NCBI GenBank assembly: GCA_017506895.1
Contig: JAFWBV010000011.1
Span: 1-52,295 of the forward strand
Source: Candidatus Saccharimonadota bacterium
GTDB taxonomy: Bacteria > Patescibacteriota > Saccharimonadia > Saccharimonadales > Saccharimonadaceae
Reading direction: 5' to 3'
Length of the DNA stretch: 52,295 nucleotides
This document shows, piece by piece, positions 27,818-38,100 of this stretch (its first letter is position 1; every line of letters begins with the position of its first letter). Made by a program: the position numbers and the translations under genes. A model generated the notes under the pieces. It was not told where the DNA came from, searched no databases, and saw nothing but the letters and a program-made list of their open reading frames with translations.

Positions 27818-27840
27818 AAACCCACTTAAAAAGTGGGTTT
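27818..27840 (-). terminator. terminator of the beta-helix protein gene
   Basis: AAACCCACTT and AAGTGGGTTT form a 9-10 bp stem just past the stop codon at 27846 on the minus strand, followed by a T-rich tract. Confidence 0.82.
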
Positions 27841-27845
27841 AAAAG

Positions 27846-28814
27846 TTAGTGTTGTTTGTCCCCAGATTCCATTGCAATCTTTGCAGCATGAACTTCCGAC
27901 GTCAAGATTTTATTCCTTTTGTGTCTTGCGACAAATATTTCCATCGGCATATCTTCTCTTACGCCACGATTGTCTAAATAAGACACAATTATGTGTCCTT
28001 CGTCGTTTTTGAAAAAAGTCAACTCTTCACGACTAAAATACACAAATCTATAGTCCTCTTTTCCCACTATGTGAGCATTGCCGCATATCCAAGAAGAATC
28101 GCGAATAATAACTTCATTCGCACGGATACTCGATACAAATGCTTCATCGCCAATATAAGCACTATGGAGAATCTGCGCTTCTCCGCTGACCTCAGCATTG
28201 TCGCGAATCAAAATACCATTACCAGAAATACGTACCTTGCCATGCACCCTGGCTGAATCACAGATTTTACATCCGCCAATGATATGCGCGCAATCATAAA
28301 TCTGTGCCTTTCCTGATATCCCGATGTGATACGCGGAATAAATATTTGCAAATCCATATATCTGTGCCACAGAATCGATTCTACCAGTTCCAGAACCTCC
28401 TATTCTTGCTTTACCATATATTTCACTATGCCCGCTAACAATAAACCGTCCACCGATTCTACACCACTCTGAGGCGACGGCAAATCCTTCAACGATAGCA
28501 AAACCAAACACTCTGGCATTGTCACGAATAATCGCGTTCTCCTTAATCACGGCATCATCAGAAACCAAGGCTTCATCCATAACTAATGCATCATCTTTGA
28601 CAACTGCATTGCCAAACACATACGCAAAATCAGCTACCCAGGCTTTACCATCTTCACTTAAATTCTGCTCCGACTGCACATAGCCGCCCAACTGGCCTTG
28701 TTCAACCAAGCGACCATCCATCGTTTCAAATTCTTTTAGCGCTCTTATTCTATATAGTTCGACGTCTCCAAATTTTCTAGTGTCATCTTTAAGCAATACA
28801 AATTTTTCGTTCAT
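27846..28814 (-). CDS. YdcK-like left-handed beta-helix protein
   Basis: 322 residues. After an N-terminal head (MNEKFVLLKDDTRKF) the sequence is a run of hexapeptide-like turns (GNAVVKDDALVMDEALVSDDAVIKE..., GKARIGGSG, GKAQIYDCAHI, GKVRISGN). It probably forms a left-handed parallel beta-helix, like E. coli YdcK and polymer-forming proteins. No signal peptide. No acyltransferase partner domain is obvious, so function is unknown. The gene has its own promoter, a structured leader of about 120 nt and a GGGGG Shine-Dalgarno (28827-28823). These are unlike most neighbours and resemble the 95-aa gene at 16238. Acquisition from another bacterium is possible. Confidence 0.75.
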   Translation of the reverse strand: MNEKFVLLKDDTRKFGDVELYRIRALKEFETMDGRLVEQGQLGGYVQSEQNLSEDGKAWVADFAYVFGNAVVKDDALVMDEALVSDDAVIKENAIIRDNARVFGFAIVEGFAVASEWCRIGGRFIVSGHSEIYGKARIGGSGTGRIDSVAQIYGFANIYSAYHIGISGKAQIYDCAHIIGGCKICDSARVHGKVRISGNGILIRDNAEVSGEAQILHSAYIGDEAFVSSIRANEVIIRDSSWICGNAHIVGKEDYRFVYFSREELTFFKNDEGHIIVSYLDNRGVREDMPMEIFVARHKRNKILTSEVHAAKIAMESGDKQH

Positions 28815-28834
28815 CTAGTGAACCCCCTTTTCTT

Positions 28835-28890
28835 AGATTATTGCTTTATTACTAGTTAACTCCCTTAACCAGTAAATTCAGCAATAATCT
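28835..28890 (-). promoter_or_regulatory. hairpin in the 5' leader of the beta-helix protein gene
   Basis: Arms AGATTATTGCT (28835-28845) and 28880-28890 pair perfectly. Inside, TTACTAGTTAA (28849-28859) pairs with 28865-28875 with one A-C mismatch, across a 5-nt loop. It sits between the promoter (TGATATAAT, 28950-28942) and the GGGGG SD. A cis-acting role in stability or translation is likely; no known riboswitch is recognised. Confidence 0.7.
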
Positions 28891-28996
28891 GTTTTCGAGA
28901 ACAAAAAAACACTTTAAAAGTACTTGGAACACCACCCCTTTATTATATCATCATTCGAACAAAAAACAACCTAAAGAATCTAGCGCAACCATCTAA

Positions 28997-29587
28997 TTAG
29001 ACCCCATCATCAACGTTTTTACATGGAGTTCTATAATCGCAAACATTCTCTTCATTAACTGTTAATCTAAACAATTCGTTACCGTCTTCGCTAAATATCG
29101 CGACATACATTCCTTCGATATTTTTCCATCCAGCCGAAGAATCAATGATTACCTTTACTTTAGTTTCATCAACATTTAACACCACGTCAAAAGAGAACAC
29201 ATAAGAAGCCTTAAGCTCAAAACTATCCTTAAGATAACTCACTCTATATAAATCCGGCTTATTTGTTTCTGCGAATTTATTAAAAGCATCTAGAAAAACT
29301 GTGTATTGCTCCGGAGTTACGCCTTTACTTATTAGCCCTTCATATGTTCCAGCATACACAATTTTATCATTATTCGGTCCAGCCCCTGTAGGCGCACCAA
29401 ACCACACTTCGGTTTCAGAAGCCGGATCATACTCAGAGTATTGATAATAAGTGTCTTCTGGCTTATTTATCATATTGATAGATAAAACTATCAAAACTAT
29501 AAGCAAAATTGCAATAATAATCACCGCAAGCAAAATGACCGGATTTTTCATCATTGATTTAAACTTTTCTAATTTATCATTTTTCAT
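28997..29587 (-). CDS. single-pass membrane protein of the secretion-like cluster
   Basis: 196 residues: a cytoplasmic N-terminus (MKNDKLEKFKSMMK), one strongly hydrophobic segment (about 16-39) and an extracytoplasmic domain of about 150 residues ending in two Cys (CDYRTPCKN). No family is recognised. It starts 9 bp after the peptidoglycan hydrolase gene and is the last of five genes in the same direction. The topology resembles small bitopic scaffold subunits of type IV secretion systems (VirB8-like arrangement), but no sequence motif supports that identity. Confidence 0.75.
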   Translation of the reverse strand: MKNDKLEKFKSMMKNPVILLAVIIIAILLIVLIVLSINMINKPEDTYYQYSEYDPASETEVWFGAPTGAGPNNDKIVYAGTYEGLISKGVTPEQYTVFLDAFNKFAETNKPDLYRVSYLKDSFELKASYVFSFDVVLNVDETKVKVIIDSSAGWKNIEGMYVAIFSEDGNELFRLTVNEENVCDYRTPCKNVDDGV

Positions 29588-29596
29588 ACTACAAAC

Positions 29597-31969
29597 CTAT
29601 TTTTTCTTTACAATCCACCCCATATGGCTCCCGTGCTGCCTAATCTGACTTACAATAAACTCTGGATCCCATTCTGTATTATTCACATCTGGTGGTCTAT
29701 TCACACTATCAAGTATACGCCATTTACCATTTGATGATAAGCTTCTAATTACAATAAAGTGACCACCACTCGAAAATGTAGTGTCTCCATTCCCATTACT
29801 ATCTGTACCTACGGAAGTAATGACCATACCACCATCTCTTAATGCTGCATTAATTGCATCAACCGTATAATTACTGATGCTTTCAGCCTTTAAGCCGTAA
29901 TCACCATTATTAATAATCTCTCCTGGGCCTTCGTTATACATCCCCACCCCACAAGAGTAGAAGCCAACCGAAGACAATGATTGAGCCATTTTCACAATTT
30001 CCACCGGAGTTACCATTTTTCCAGACAAATTCGTCACCGCCATTGCCGTCGCCATATACCCACATCCATAGCCTAGCCGCCCTTCTGGTGGGTCATATTT
30101 TGTACAAGGAGTGATAACCGTACTATACCAAGAGGAATCTCCATGTTGCCAAAAATAAGTATATCCATCGTCCGTACAACCACCATCATTTTCCGGCAAC
30201 GAACGACAAGTTCCATTTCCACGCCTATTACCACAAGTATCAAAAGAAACACCGTTGTACGAATACCCAAGTCTACCTAACGCTTCTTCGATATATTGCC
30301 AAACATTTAATGGATCCCATTTGCCATTAATGTGTGTATGGCCCAAGACACCAATATAAGACTTTAATTCATTTGTAGGTAGTTTCAAAGCACCAGCTTC
30401 ATTCGCATTTTTAGCCCAAGTTACCGAAGACGTTAACGGAATACCAGTTTCATTGCTAATCGCAATTAATAATTTCGCAATATACTCCCAATCTTCATTT
30501 GAAAAATTAGTATATAAGTATCTATTATTTGTCGTTTCTCCACAAGCGCCAACTATACAGGTTCTCCCCATCTCGTCCCCATGGCCAACTATTTCAATCT
30601 GTATGCCATAATTATCCCACGTTACTCCATCATCCATCTTTATAGCAGCTGAAGGATGCGAAAGCGGGAAGTGCTGAAAAATCTCTCTCTTTCCTACATC
30701 AATCGTAAAATGTGGCGGACAATAAAACGGCTGTTCTGAACTGCCGCAATAATTCGTCCAGTTTCTCGCGCCAAAGTTATCAGCTGAAGTCAAGTGCAAT
30801 ACAATAAAACCAGGCAATCCCGAACCGTTACCAGCGTCAGACGCATATGGCAAATAGTTGCCACTAGCATCAACGACATAATCATCAATCGGATAACCAT
30901 TTGCCCCCATAGTATTTATTTCGTTCTTAATATAGCCTTCTAGGCCAACATTATCTAGCCAATCGTTCTCTGGTGAATGTAAAACCGCATCACCAGAAGC
31001 AGCTTTTATTGTACCATGCTCACCGGTAGATGTAATCGCACCAAATTGTGATGCTTCTTCCTGTGGCAAACCTGCTTCACCATAAGCTTCAAAAATCTCA
31101 CTTCTAATATCTCCCCAACCCCATTTTTCTGTAGCAATACCGCCTGGCTGGATATTCCACGCTTCCGCCAATTCTTCCGAATTCATCCACCCTTTTTCTT
31201 TAATTACATCAAGTATACCAGTCCAATACGTTGACTCGCCTCCTCTAATTAAAGGCTTAATATTCTTATCATAACAACCACCTGTACAATAGCTAGACAT
31301 TAGTAGTGTGATAGCTTCATCAAAATTATTTTTATACCCATCTAAGGTTAGTAGCTTCATGCCTTCATCATAAGCATGGCCATTTCGTCCATGGTAAATA
31401 AAATATCCCAGAAGTTGCTGAGAAATTGTTTTATAAGCATTGAAACAGTTATATTGGTCATTACCCGCTGCATCCTTTTTCGAAACACAAAGTGGCTTAT
31501 AATCTGGATCATCATACGGATCATCAATCCATTGATCGCCTGACTTACTAGTTAAATACAACGTCATCCCCATTGTATTAAAATCGCCAACTTCTTTTGG
31601 AAGAACATTCACATCAGAACTTAAATCACTACCAACCTGACTTTCAAACACCATAATAGCAAAAGGTAATTCCCAAGGTATACCATAATACTTTTGTAGA
31701 ATCATTGCATATTCGCCATAAGTTTCTACTATCAGCTTAAGCCTATCATTCTTTTCCAAAGGCTCCAAATCATCCCAAGTTACTTCATTACCAGAATATC
31801 TTACCGTACTCGCACATTGCTCATCTGGTTCATAAAACATAATCCCATTTTGTGAAAAATTCTCTAGTTTATCTTCGCTTAAAGCATTCACACTAATAAT
31901 CGGAATAAAAAGACACACGAAAGCAAGCAAAGCCACCAAAACCACATATTTGCTTTTTTTGAATTTCAT
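29597..31969 (-). CDS. secreted three-domain peptidoglycan hydrolase
   Basis: 790 residues with a signal peptide (about 6-29). Domain 1 (about 75-265) resembles a glucosaminidase/lysozyme-type muramidase with an acidic residue in MVFESQVGSD (Glu109). Domain 2 (about 385-565) is an Amidase_2/PGRP-type N-acetylmuramoyl-L-alanine amidase, with FIVLHLTS (His392), PPHFTIDV and GHTHINGKWDP (His544, Asp552). Domain 3 (about 620-790) is a C39-like papain-fold peptidase, with Cys636 (GYGCGYMATAMA), His737 (SGGHFIVIRS) and Asp754 (ILDS). One protein could therefore cut glycan, amide and peptide bonds. Its place beside a VirB6-like gene suggests opening the wall for an apparatus, or attack on a neighbour cell. 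Confidence 0.85.
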   Translation of the reverse strand: MKFKKSKYVVLVALLAFVCLFIPIISVNALSEDKLENFSQNGIMFYEPDEQCASTVRYSGNEVTWDDLEPLEKNDRLKLIVETYGEYAMILQKYYGIPWELPFAIMVFESQVGSDLSSDVNVLPKEVGDFNTMGMTLYLTSKSGDQWIDDPYDDPDYKPLCVSKKDAAGNDQYNCFNAYKTISQQLLGYFIYHGRNGHAYDEGMKLLTLDGYKNNFDEAITLLMSSYCTGGCYDKNIKPLIRGGESTYWTGILDVIKEKGWMNSEELAEAWNIQPGGIATEKWGWGDIRSEIFEAYGEAGLPQEEASQFGAITSTGEHGTIKAASGDAVLHSPENDWLDNVGLEGYIKNEINTMGANGYPIDDYVVDASGNYLPYASDAGNGSGLPGFIVLHLTSADNFGARNWTNYCGSSEQPFYCPPHFTIDVGKREIFQHFPLSHPSAAIKMDDGVTWDNYGIQIEIVGHGDEMGRTCIVGACGETTNNRYLYTNFSNEDWEYIAKLLIAISNETGIPLTSSVTWAKNANEAGALKLPTNELKSYIGVLGHTHINGKWDPLNVWQYIEEALGRLGYSYNGVSFDTCGNRRGNGTCRSLPENDGGCTDDGYTYFWQHGDSSWYSTVITPCTKYDPPEGRLGYGCGYMATAMAVTNLSGKMVTPVEIVKMAQSLSSVGFYSCGVGMYNEGPGEIINNGDYGLKAESISNYTVDAINAALRDGGMVITSVGTDSNGNGDTTFSSGGHFIVIRSLSSNGKWRILDSVNRPPDVNNTEWDPEFIVSQIRQHGSHMGWIVKKK

Positions 31970-31976
31970 ACTATAA

Positions 31977-31985
31977 ATTATAGCA
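31977..31985 (-). promoter_or_regulatory. extended -10 box, leaderless, for the peptidoglycan hydrolase
   Basis: TGCTATAAT on the minus strand, last T at 31977, 7 nt before the ATG at 31969. It gives this gene independent transcription within the cluster. Confidence 0.78.
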
Positions 31986-31989
31986 TAAT

Positions 31990-34900
31990 CTAGACTGCAT
32001 AGCTTCTATTTCTTACGTCAGAATAGACGATATTCTCATACTTCACACCGTCAATTCCCGCGAATCTACTATCCTGCTCAAAGAAGATTGGCTCTTCAAT
32101 ATTAAGTTTATTGTTAAATGCATATCTAGTTGTTGGGTCATAATTGGCTAAATACACCCCATAATCTATAATATCAAGAATCGCAACCACATCTTCTTTT
32201 TCTAGACCAGACCATCTCGCCAAAATTCCTTCATACGAATTATCCAAAGGATTTTTTTCATAGTATTCATCAAGAAATACAGCCACCGCCGACTTGTCAA
32301 CTAGGCCCATCGTCTCGGCCAAAGACTGATCTTCGATAAATCTTTGATAATATTTCGCTTTTTCCCAATTTGGCGCATTTAAGTTTTGAACATCATTTCC
32401 CGCCACACATGATTCCCCACTAATATAACCAGTATAGGTTAATACCTTACTATTATTTACAACATCTATGATATCTCCAACTGCAGGAATAGCTCCAATC
32501 GCCGAATTCGCTACATTATTAAATTCATCGTTATCAGTCCTAACATCTGCAAAATCTTGCACTCTGCTAACCACATTCTGGTCCGCAATACCAAAAGATG
32601 AATTTCTATTATCGCAGTATAAAATGTAGTTAGCCAAATCAGAATCTTCTCGTATCTTCACATTTTCATCTTGTTCCGTACCATCCAAAAATTCATCATT
32701 TAGGTGATTAATCACATCAGCGGGATTATTTCCCATGGTTGACATATCCGTAACCGCATAAGGATTACAATATGCATCACCTACAGCACCAATCGAAGCA
32801 AGGTAGGGACAATTCCTTTCCCACTCTTCATCAGTATACGGAAAATCTCCTTCAACCTCGAGAGCCACAGCCGACGGCAATAATGAGACAACGGAAGAAC
32901 TCACTACCGAACTACTCGCCGATAGTGTACCCATCAAATTAGAATCCGCCCTAGCAAATGTCATAAATTGATTTAGTATCGAACCCATGAAAGTATACTT
33001 TGATGTGATGTCAAACGGGCTTCTTGCAAGTCTCTCAGCTTTAGCATACTCCGCCATCACTTGTTTTTGAGCCACAGCAAATTCCGTATACTTTTGTCTA
33101 TTAGCCAAAGAACCACCATTAGCTCTATGAGTCGTTCCAAGATACATATTCGCACCAGACGTAAGAGCATTACCTAAATCCTCTCCGCCTATATCTGTAA
33201 TTAAATCTCTCGTCAGCATATTCGACACCATTGGCAAAACAGTTTTTATGATTGCAGAAATCAGCATACTTATACTAACGCTCATCAAAATCCCCATACC
33301 CAAATCGGTCAAGAACGGAGCACAAGCTGTAAGCGAAGCGCCAGCCGTAAAGAACGCCCCTATCACTCCAACGACACATGCAACGGTCTCTGCAGCATCC
33401 GATCCAGCACTTATTACATTAGCCGCAATCTTTGCATAAGAACAACCCTTAAATGCACTCATGCCAGCACCTATACCACCCAATATTCCACCAATGCTAC
33501 CCATAAAGTTAAAACTTTTTACGCTTGGATCATTTAAATCAATACGCTCATCACCATATATCCCTGCTATCCCACTTGACTGAATTGCGTTCTTTTCAGT
33601 AGTAGCAGATTTCGTCGTTAATGTTTTGATATAACCACCATCTGCACCTGATGCAATATTATCATCCGCATTATCAGCAATACTTTCTCCAGAACCAGTA
33701 AGCACGACATTGGTATTCTTCTTTTTTGCAACAAGCGCCTCGGTAAGCTCATTAATCGGAGAGTCATCCCCTCTACCATCCTTAGTTTTATCCACAGCTT
33801 CAAAATAACCAGAAGTAAGATTAATTATCTGTAAGCCCTCACTTGCGGCTACAAGTAACCCTACTTGACCCAAAAAATTCATTGCTAAACACGAAAAATT
33901 AACAACCTTATTGATTGTGCCACCAGCTTTACCACTATCAAGTTTTTTTCCAATTTCGTCTAATTTTGCTTCAACTTCCGATATTGATTTCATTCTACTA
34001 ATCGAAGTTTTTTTCGCTTTATCAACCTGCAAATCCAGCGCTTTATCTCCATCCGTATCTACGTCTGCTTTTTTAAAAACGTCAGACGGCTTCTCTTTAT
34101 CGCTTGGGTCTGGTTCGGTCGGATTTCCATTTTCGTCCTCCTGACTCTTTGGCTCCGCTTTTGTAATTCCCCCATCTTCTATAACACCAGCTTTTTCTGC
34201 CATCATCTCAAGTGCTATAGCCTTTCGGTTCTCAGCATCTATCTTCGCATTTCCAGTATTTGCCGCATTAACTTTATCAATATAACCAGCAAAGAGATTC
34301 CTAGTTATTTTATTGGAACTTAAGAATTTTGCCGTCACAGAGTTAAACCAGTTTGCGATACTTCCCCGCCACGTCATCGAGCCTTTATTGTATCCATTAA
34401 AGAAATCTGGATCTGTAGCATACAAGTTCTTGAATGTATCAGCCTCGATACCTTCAGCTTTTAACGCTTTAACGCCAGCTTCACTCGCCGCAACAATCTT
34501 CATTTCACCAGAACCATCATCGTATTTTAACACTCTTATACCAGTATTGTTATAATCATCTTCAACAGTAATTCCTTGTTTAGCTAATCTGTCTCTCTGC
34601 TTACCGCTTATCTTAAAAGTATCCATGCTGAATAATTTTGTTTTAATTGGATTCTTGTACTTACCAGCCCCCATTTGCATCCTAAAAAAATTATCAGAAC
34701 GCACACTGGCCGATACTTGCATCGAATTAAAACCCTCTCTATATTGTTCAACCAAGCTAAACGGAAGAAACGCCTGTGAACCGCTCATCAGCCCCCCAAC
34801 ACCAAAAAGCATTAAAAGTATCGCAGCAATTGGACCTTTCTTCTTTAATAATCCGTCCTTACCTTTTTTTTGTTTTTTATTCTCTCCCCGCTCTGGAGTT

Positions 34901-35169
34901 TCGCCTCTGCCTAAATATAGGCCGCCAGCTCGCTCTTCGTTTTCACGCGCATTATTCAATCCACCCCCACCCTTATAAAAGCCACCTTGACTAGCCGAAT
35001 TTTCTACATCATCTAATTCATTCGCCGCCTCATTATTGCTAGCTTTTTTCTTGTCATCAGTTACTAAACCGGCTGGTTTTTCTCCACCGCCAGCACCCCC
35101 CAAAAAACCAGGCTTGACGCTCTCTTCTGCCGTACTATGCTCATTCATTATATCTTTTCTATCATTCAT
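31990..35169 (-). CDS. large membrane protein of the secretion-like cluster, function unknown
   Basis: 1059 residues. The first 105 are hydrophilic and disordered (Gly, Lys, Glu rich: GGAGGGEKPAG, KKQKKGKDGLLKKKG) and likely cytoplasmic, followed by a TM near 111-130. A soluble stretch then carries charged, helical segments. A hydrophobic cluster lies in the middle (GSIGGILGGIGAGMSAF ... VACVVGVIGAFFTAGASL ... MGILMSVSISMLISAIIKTVLPMV). The C-terminal 400 residues look extracytoplasmic, with Cys. No known family. It begins 2 bp after the VirB6-like gene, so it is probably translated from the same mRNA and part of the same machine. Confidence 0.78.
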   Translation of the reverse strand: MNDRKDIMNEHSTAEESVKPGFLGGAGGGEKPAGLVTDDKKKASNNEAANELDDVENSASQGGFYKGGGGLNNARENEERAGGLYLGRGETPERGENKKQKKGKDGLLKKKGPIAAILLMLFGVGGLMSGSQAFLPFSLVEQYREGFNSMQVSASVRSDNFFRMQMGAGKYKNPIKTKLFSMDTFKISGKQRDRLAKQGITVEDDYNNTGIRVLKYDDGSGEMKIVAASEAGVKALKAEGIEADTFKNLYATDPDFFNGYNKGSMTWRGSIANWFNSVTAKFLSSNKITRNLFAGYIDKVNAANTGNAKIDAENRKAIALEMMAEKAGVIEDGGITKAEPKSQEDENGNPTEPDPSDKEKPSDVFKKADVDTDGDKALDLQVDKAKKTSISRMKSISEVEAKLDEIGKKLDSGKAGGTINKVVNFSCLAMNFLGQVGLLVAASEGLQIINLTSGYFEAVDKTKDGRGDDSPINELTEALVAKKKNTNVVLTGSGESIADNADDNIASGADGGYIKTLTTKSATTEKNAIQSSGIAGIYGDERIDLNDPSVKSFNFMGSIGGILGGIGAGMSAFKGCSYAKIAANVISAGSDAAETVACVVGVIGAFFTAGASLTACAPFLTDLGMGILMSVSISMLISAIIKTVLPMVSNMLTRDLITDIGGEDLGNALTSGANMYLGTTHRANGGSLANRQKYTEFAVAQKQVMAEYAKAERLARSPFDITSKYTFMGSILNQFMTFARADSNLMGTLSASSSVVSSSVVSLLPSAVALEVEGDFPYTDEEWERNCPYLASIGAVGDAYCNPYAVTDMSTMGNNPADVINHLNDEFLDGTEQDENVKIREDSDLANYILYCDNRNSSFGIADQNVVSRVQDFADVRTDNDEFNNVANSAIGAIPAVGDIIDVVNNSKVLTYTGYISGESCVAGNDVQNLNAPNWEKAKYYQRFIEDQSLAETMGLVDKSAVAVFLDEYYEKNPLDNSYEGILARWSGLEKEDVVAILDIIDYGVYLANYDPTTRYAFNNKLNIEEPIFFEQDSRFAGIDGVKYENIVYSDVRNRSYAV

Positions 35170-35171
35170 TA

Positions 35172-38100
35172 TTATGCTTTTTCAAATATCGCTTTTACCT
35201 TATTATCCAATTTTGCCATTAGTGCTTCATTACCAGGTTTTCTAATCTCATCAAATGCAGCTTTTAGATTATCGGCCCCTATAGCATTCACCATCGTTTC
35301 ATTTAGTTTTGTCAAGCCATCAGCATTTATTGCTTTGCCAATCGCAGCTGCATTAGATCGATTGACCATCGCAGCAACCGCTCTAGCCGAACGCTCATTA
35401 TCATTGGCCGCCGATGTAGCCATATTTGCAATCACTCCAGCATCCAATGATGAGCCACCATGACCTTGCAAGTACTCAAGTGTTTCTTTATCAGCAGTAT
35501 TTAAAGCATTTAGACCAGCTTGATCTTTTAAATAATCATTGAAACTAGAAATAGCATAGTTGTTGAGGGTCATATTCGGATTCTTGCTCCAACCCTTTAG
35601 TAGCGTATTCCCAGAAGAAGCTGCTTTTGCTACAATACGATCTCTCATATCTTGATCTACACTATTTAAATTAAAACTACCCAACGTTCTCAATAATAAA
35701 TCTGTATCCCCACTACTCGCTAATGCATCCCATGCCGCATCCATTTGTTCAACAGCATCCTCATGTGAAATACCATTGTTATAATAAATGGCATCACTTA
35801 AAGCATTTTCCTTATCTACTTTGCTAGCATTAGATAGTCTCTCGCTATGCGCTTTCTTTATTTCGCTCCTAATCTGAGCTTGCATTTGACTTCGTTTAGA
35901 ATCAGCGACACCTTGTCTCGTGTATAAAACCCCCCTTTCACGATTGCCTTCCGCCTGTATTTCAACTTCCTTCTTTTTTCCAGTCAAATAATCATCGTCA
36001 CCATACAACATCGTATTTGAAAATGAACTATACGCATCGAATTCTTGTTTTTTCATTTTTGCATCATGTAAGTCTTTCTTAGAATAAAGCTTGGCCTGAT
36101 ATCGCCTATCGGCTTCGGATTCAACCGCTCCATATGCACGGCTCAAACGAAGCATATCTCTCTCTGACAAATTGCCGCCATTTCTTGCTCTCTTCCTCTC
36201 CAATCCGTTCGCAATCCTTCTTGCCCTCCTAAATGCTTCTTGGTTCCTTCTATCCTCCGCTCTTTCCTTATATCCTTGCGAACCCTTCCAAGCCTTGTCA
36301 GCATTACCCTGTAGTTTATTACCAAATGATTTACCCATTCCAGAGATCTTATTACCTATATCGCCTAAAGCTCGGATTGAACCTTTAGTTAATGATGGGA
36401 TAAAGAATATCGGAACCGCGCCAATTACCATCGCCATAAATGCAGCAGAAAAACCCTGAGCCGCCATACCACTACTAAGAAGTAGTTTCGAAACATAATT
36501 TCCGCCACCCACTAGTAAACCACATATCGGATAGAGCATTAGTAGCGCTTTTCCAGCACCAACCCACTTTTCAAATAACTTCTTCGTATTTGGCAAAATC
36601 ATACAAGCAAATGCTAATGGCGAAATAATAGTCAGTACCACAATCGCCGCTTCTCTTGCTGCCAATATCAAGAACAATGAGAAAATTGCCATCACGACAC
36701 CAATAGCCGCTACCAATAATGCCAAAACAAGAGCTTCTACTCCGCCTCCATCGGCTACAACTGCCCAAATATTAACTACGACAATACCAAGCAAAGCTAG
36801 CCCAGTAAGCCCAGTTGCACCAATCGACTTTATACCTTCTGCAGTTAAATTGATACTCGCATTTGGTTGAATTCCTAACGGCTGACTAAGAGCATCAAAT
36901 AATGATTGTAAAGCATTCCCAATTATATTTGATACGTCTATAAGCGCAACACAAATTATGTAAGACAGATTGATTAGTACAGCTGCAATAATCAACTTTG
37001 GTAAAATCTTTTTAATACCATAATTATCAATACCAACACCAGTTAATTGTGAAAAGATTACAACTAGGAAAAGAATAATAAACACAATATTCGCAAAACC
37101 CTGGAATATTGACCATGCTTGCCAAGTATTACCGCCAAAATCCGTAAACAATTTTGGACTAACTTGAAGTGCCGGCTCAATAAAATCTTCGTAAGCCGCA
37201 TTAGCCGCCGAAGATAACCCGCTCAAGATTGGGCAAATAATCCACCCAAGCGATCCAGCTGCTCCAGTATTGAGACATGTTGGCTCTTCTGATTCACCAG
37301 GATTTTCGACCAAACTGCTCCCATCAATATTGCTCTCATCTATATTGATTTCCGACAAATCAGTCGTCATCATCCTTTTTATTAACTCTCCGAAATTTAC
37401 AGTCTCAAACAGCCTATTATCGTCGCTCACAATGTTATAAGAATCTGTTATCCTTTCAACCCCATCTATCTTGCACCACTTATTGCCTTGCAATACACCA
37501 TAATTATCACCTAATTCTCCAACATCATCGTAGCACGATTCGGTAGATATACCGATTAATGTTTTATTATTATCCATAGTCAGTTCAACATAATACTTCA
37601 TAATATCGTATTTCTCTTGTGGAGAAAAAACATACTCGTCAAAAGACCCTTTCGGATCACCAGTAAAAAATCTAAGCGCTTTTTCTGATGCTTGCTTTAC
37701 CCTTTGTTCAGGCGTTGATTGTTCAGGCTTCTCTTTATTATTGACGCCTTTCCACCAATTCCCAGACAACTGAGAACTTTCTTCGTCAGATTTTACCTTA
37801 TCTTCGAAAAAACTCTCAACTGTTACCGGAGTAAAATCTTCATCGCCCCCGAAAAAGACTGTAAATAAATGATTACTACTACCCACATTATTATTTAGAC
37901 AATTAACAAAACTAGAAAACATCACGTCGCTTGATATACTACATCCTATAGGAGTACCATTCATCGTGCTACCATCAAGAGGATTAGCCACTGTTTGAGG
38001 ATAAAAAGCGACTGCAGTCCTAACACCATACCAAATCTTATAATTTAAGGTAATTGGTTCTAAATCATAGTACAGAAATCCTTCATTTTCTTCGCTATTC

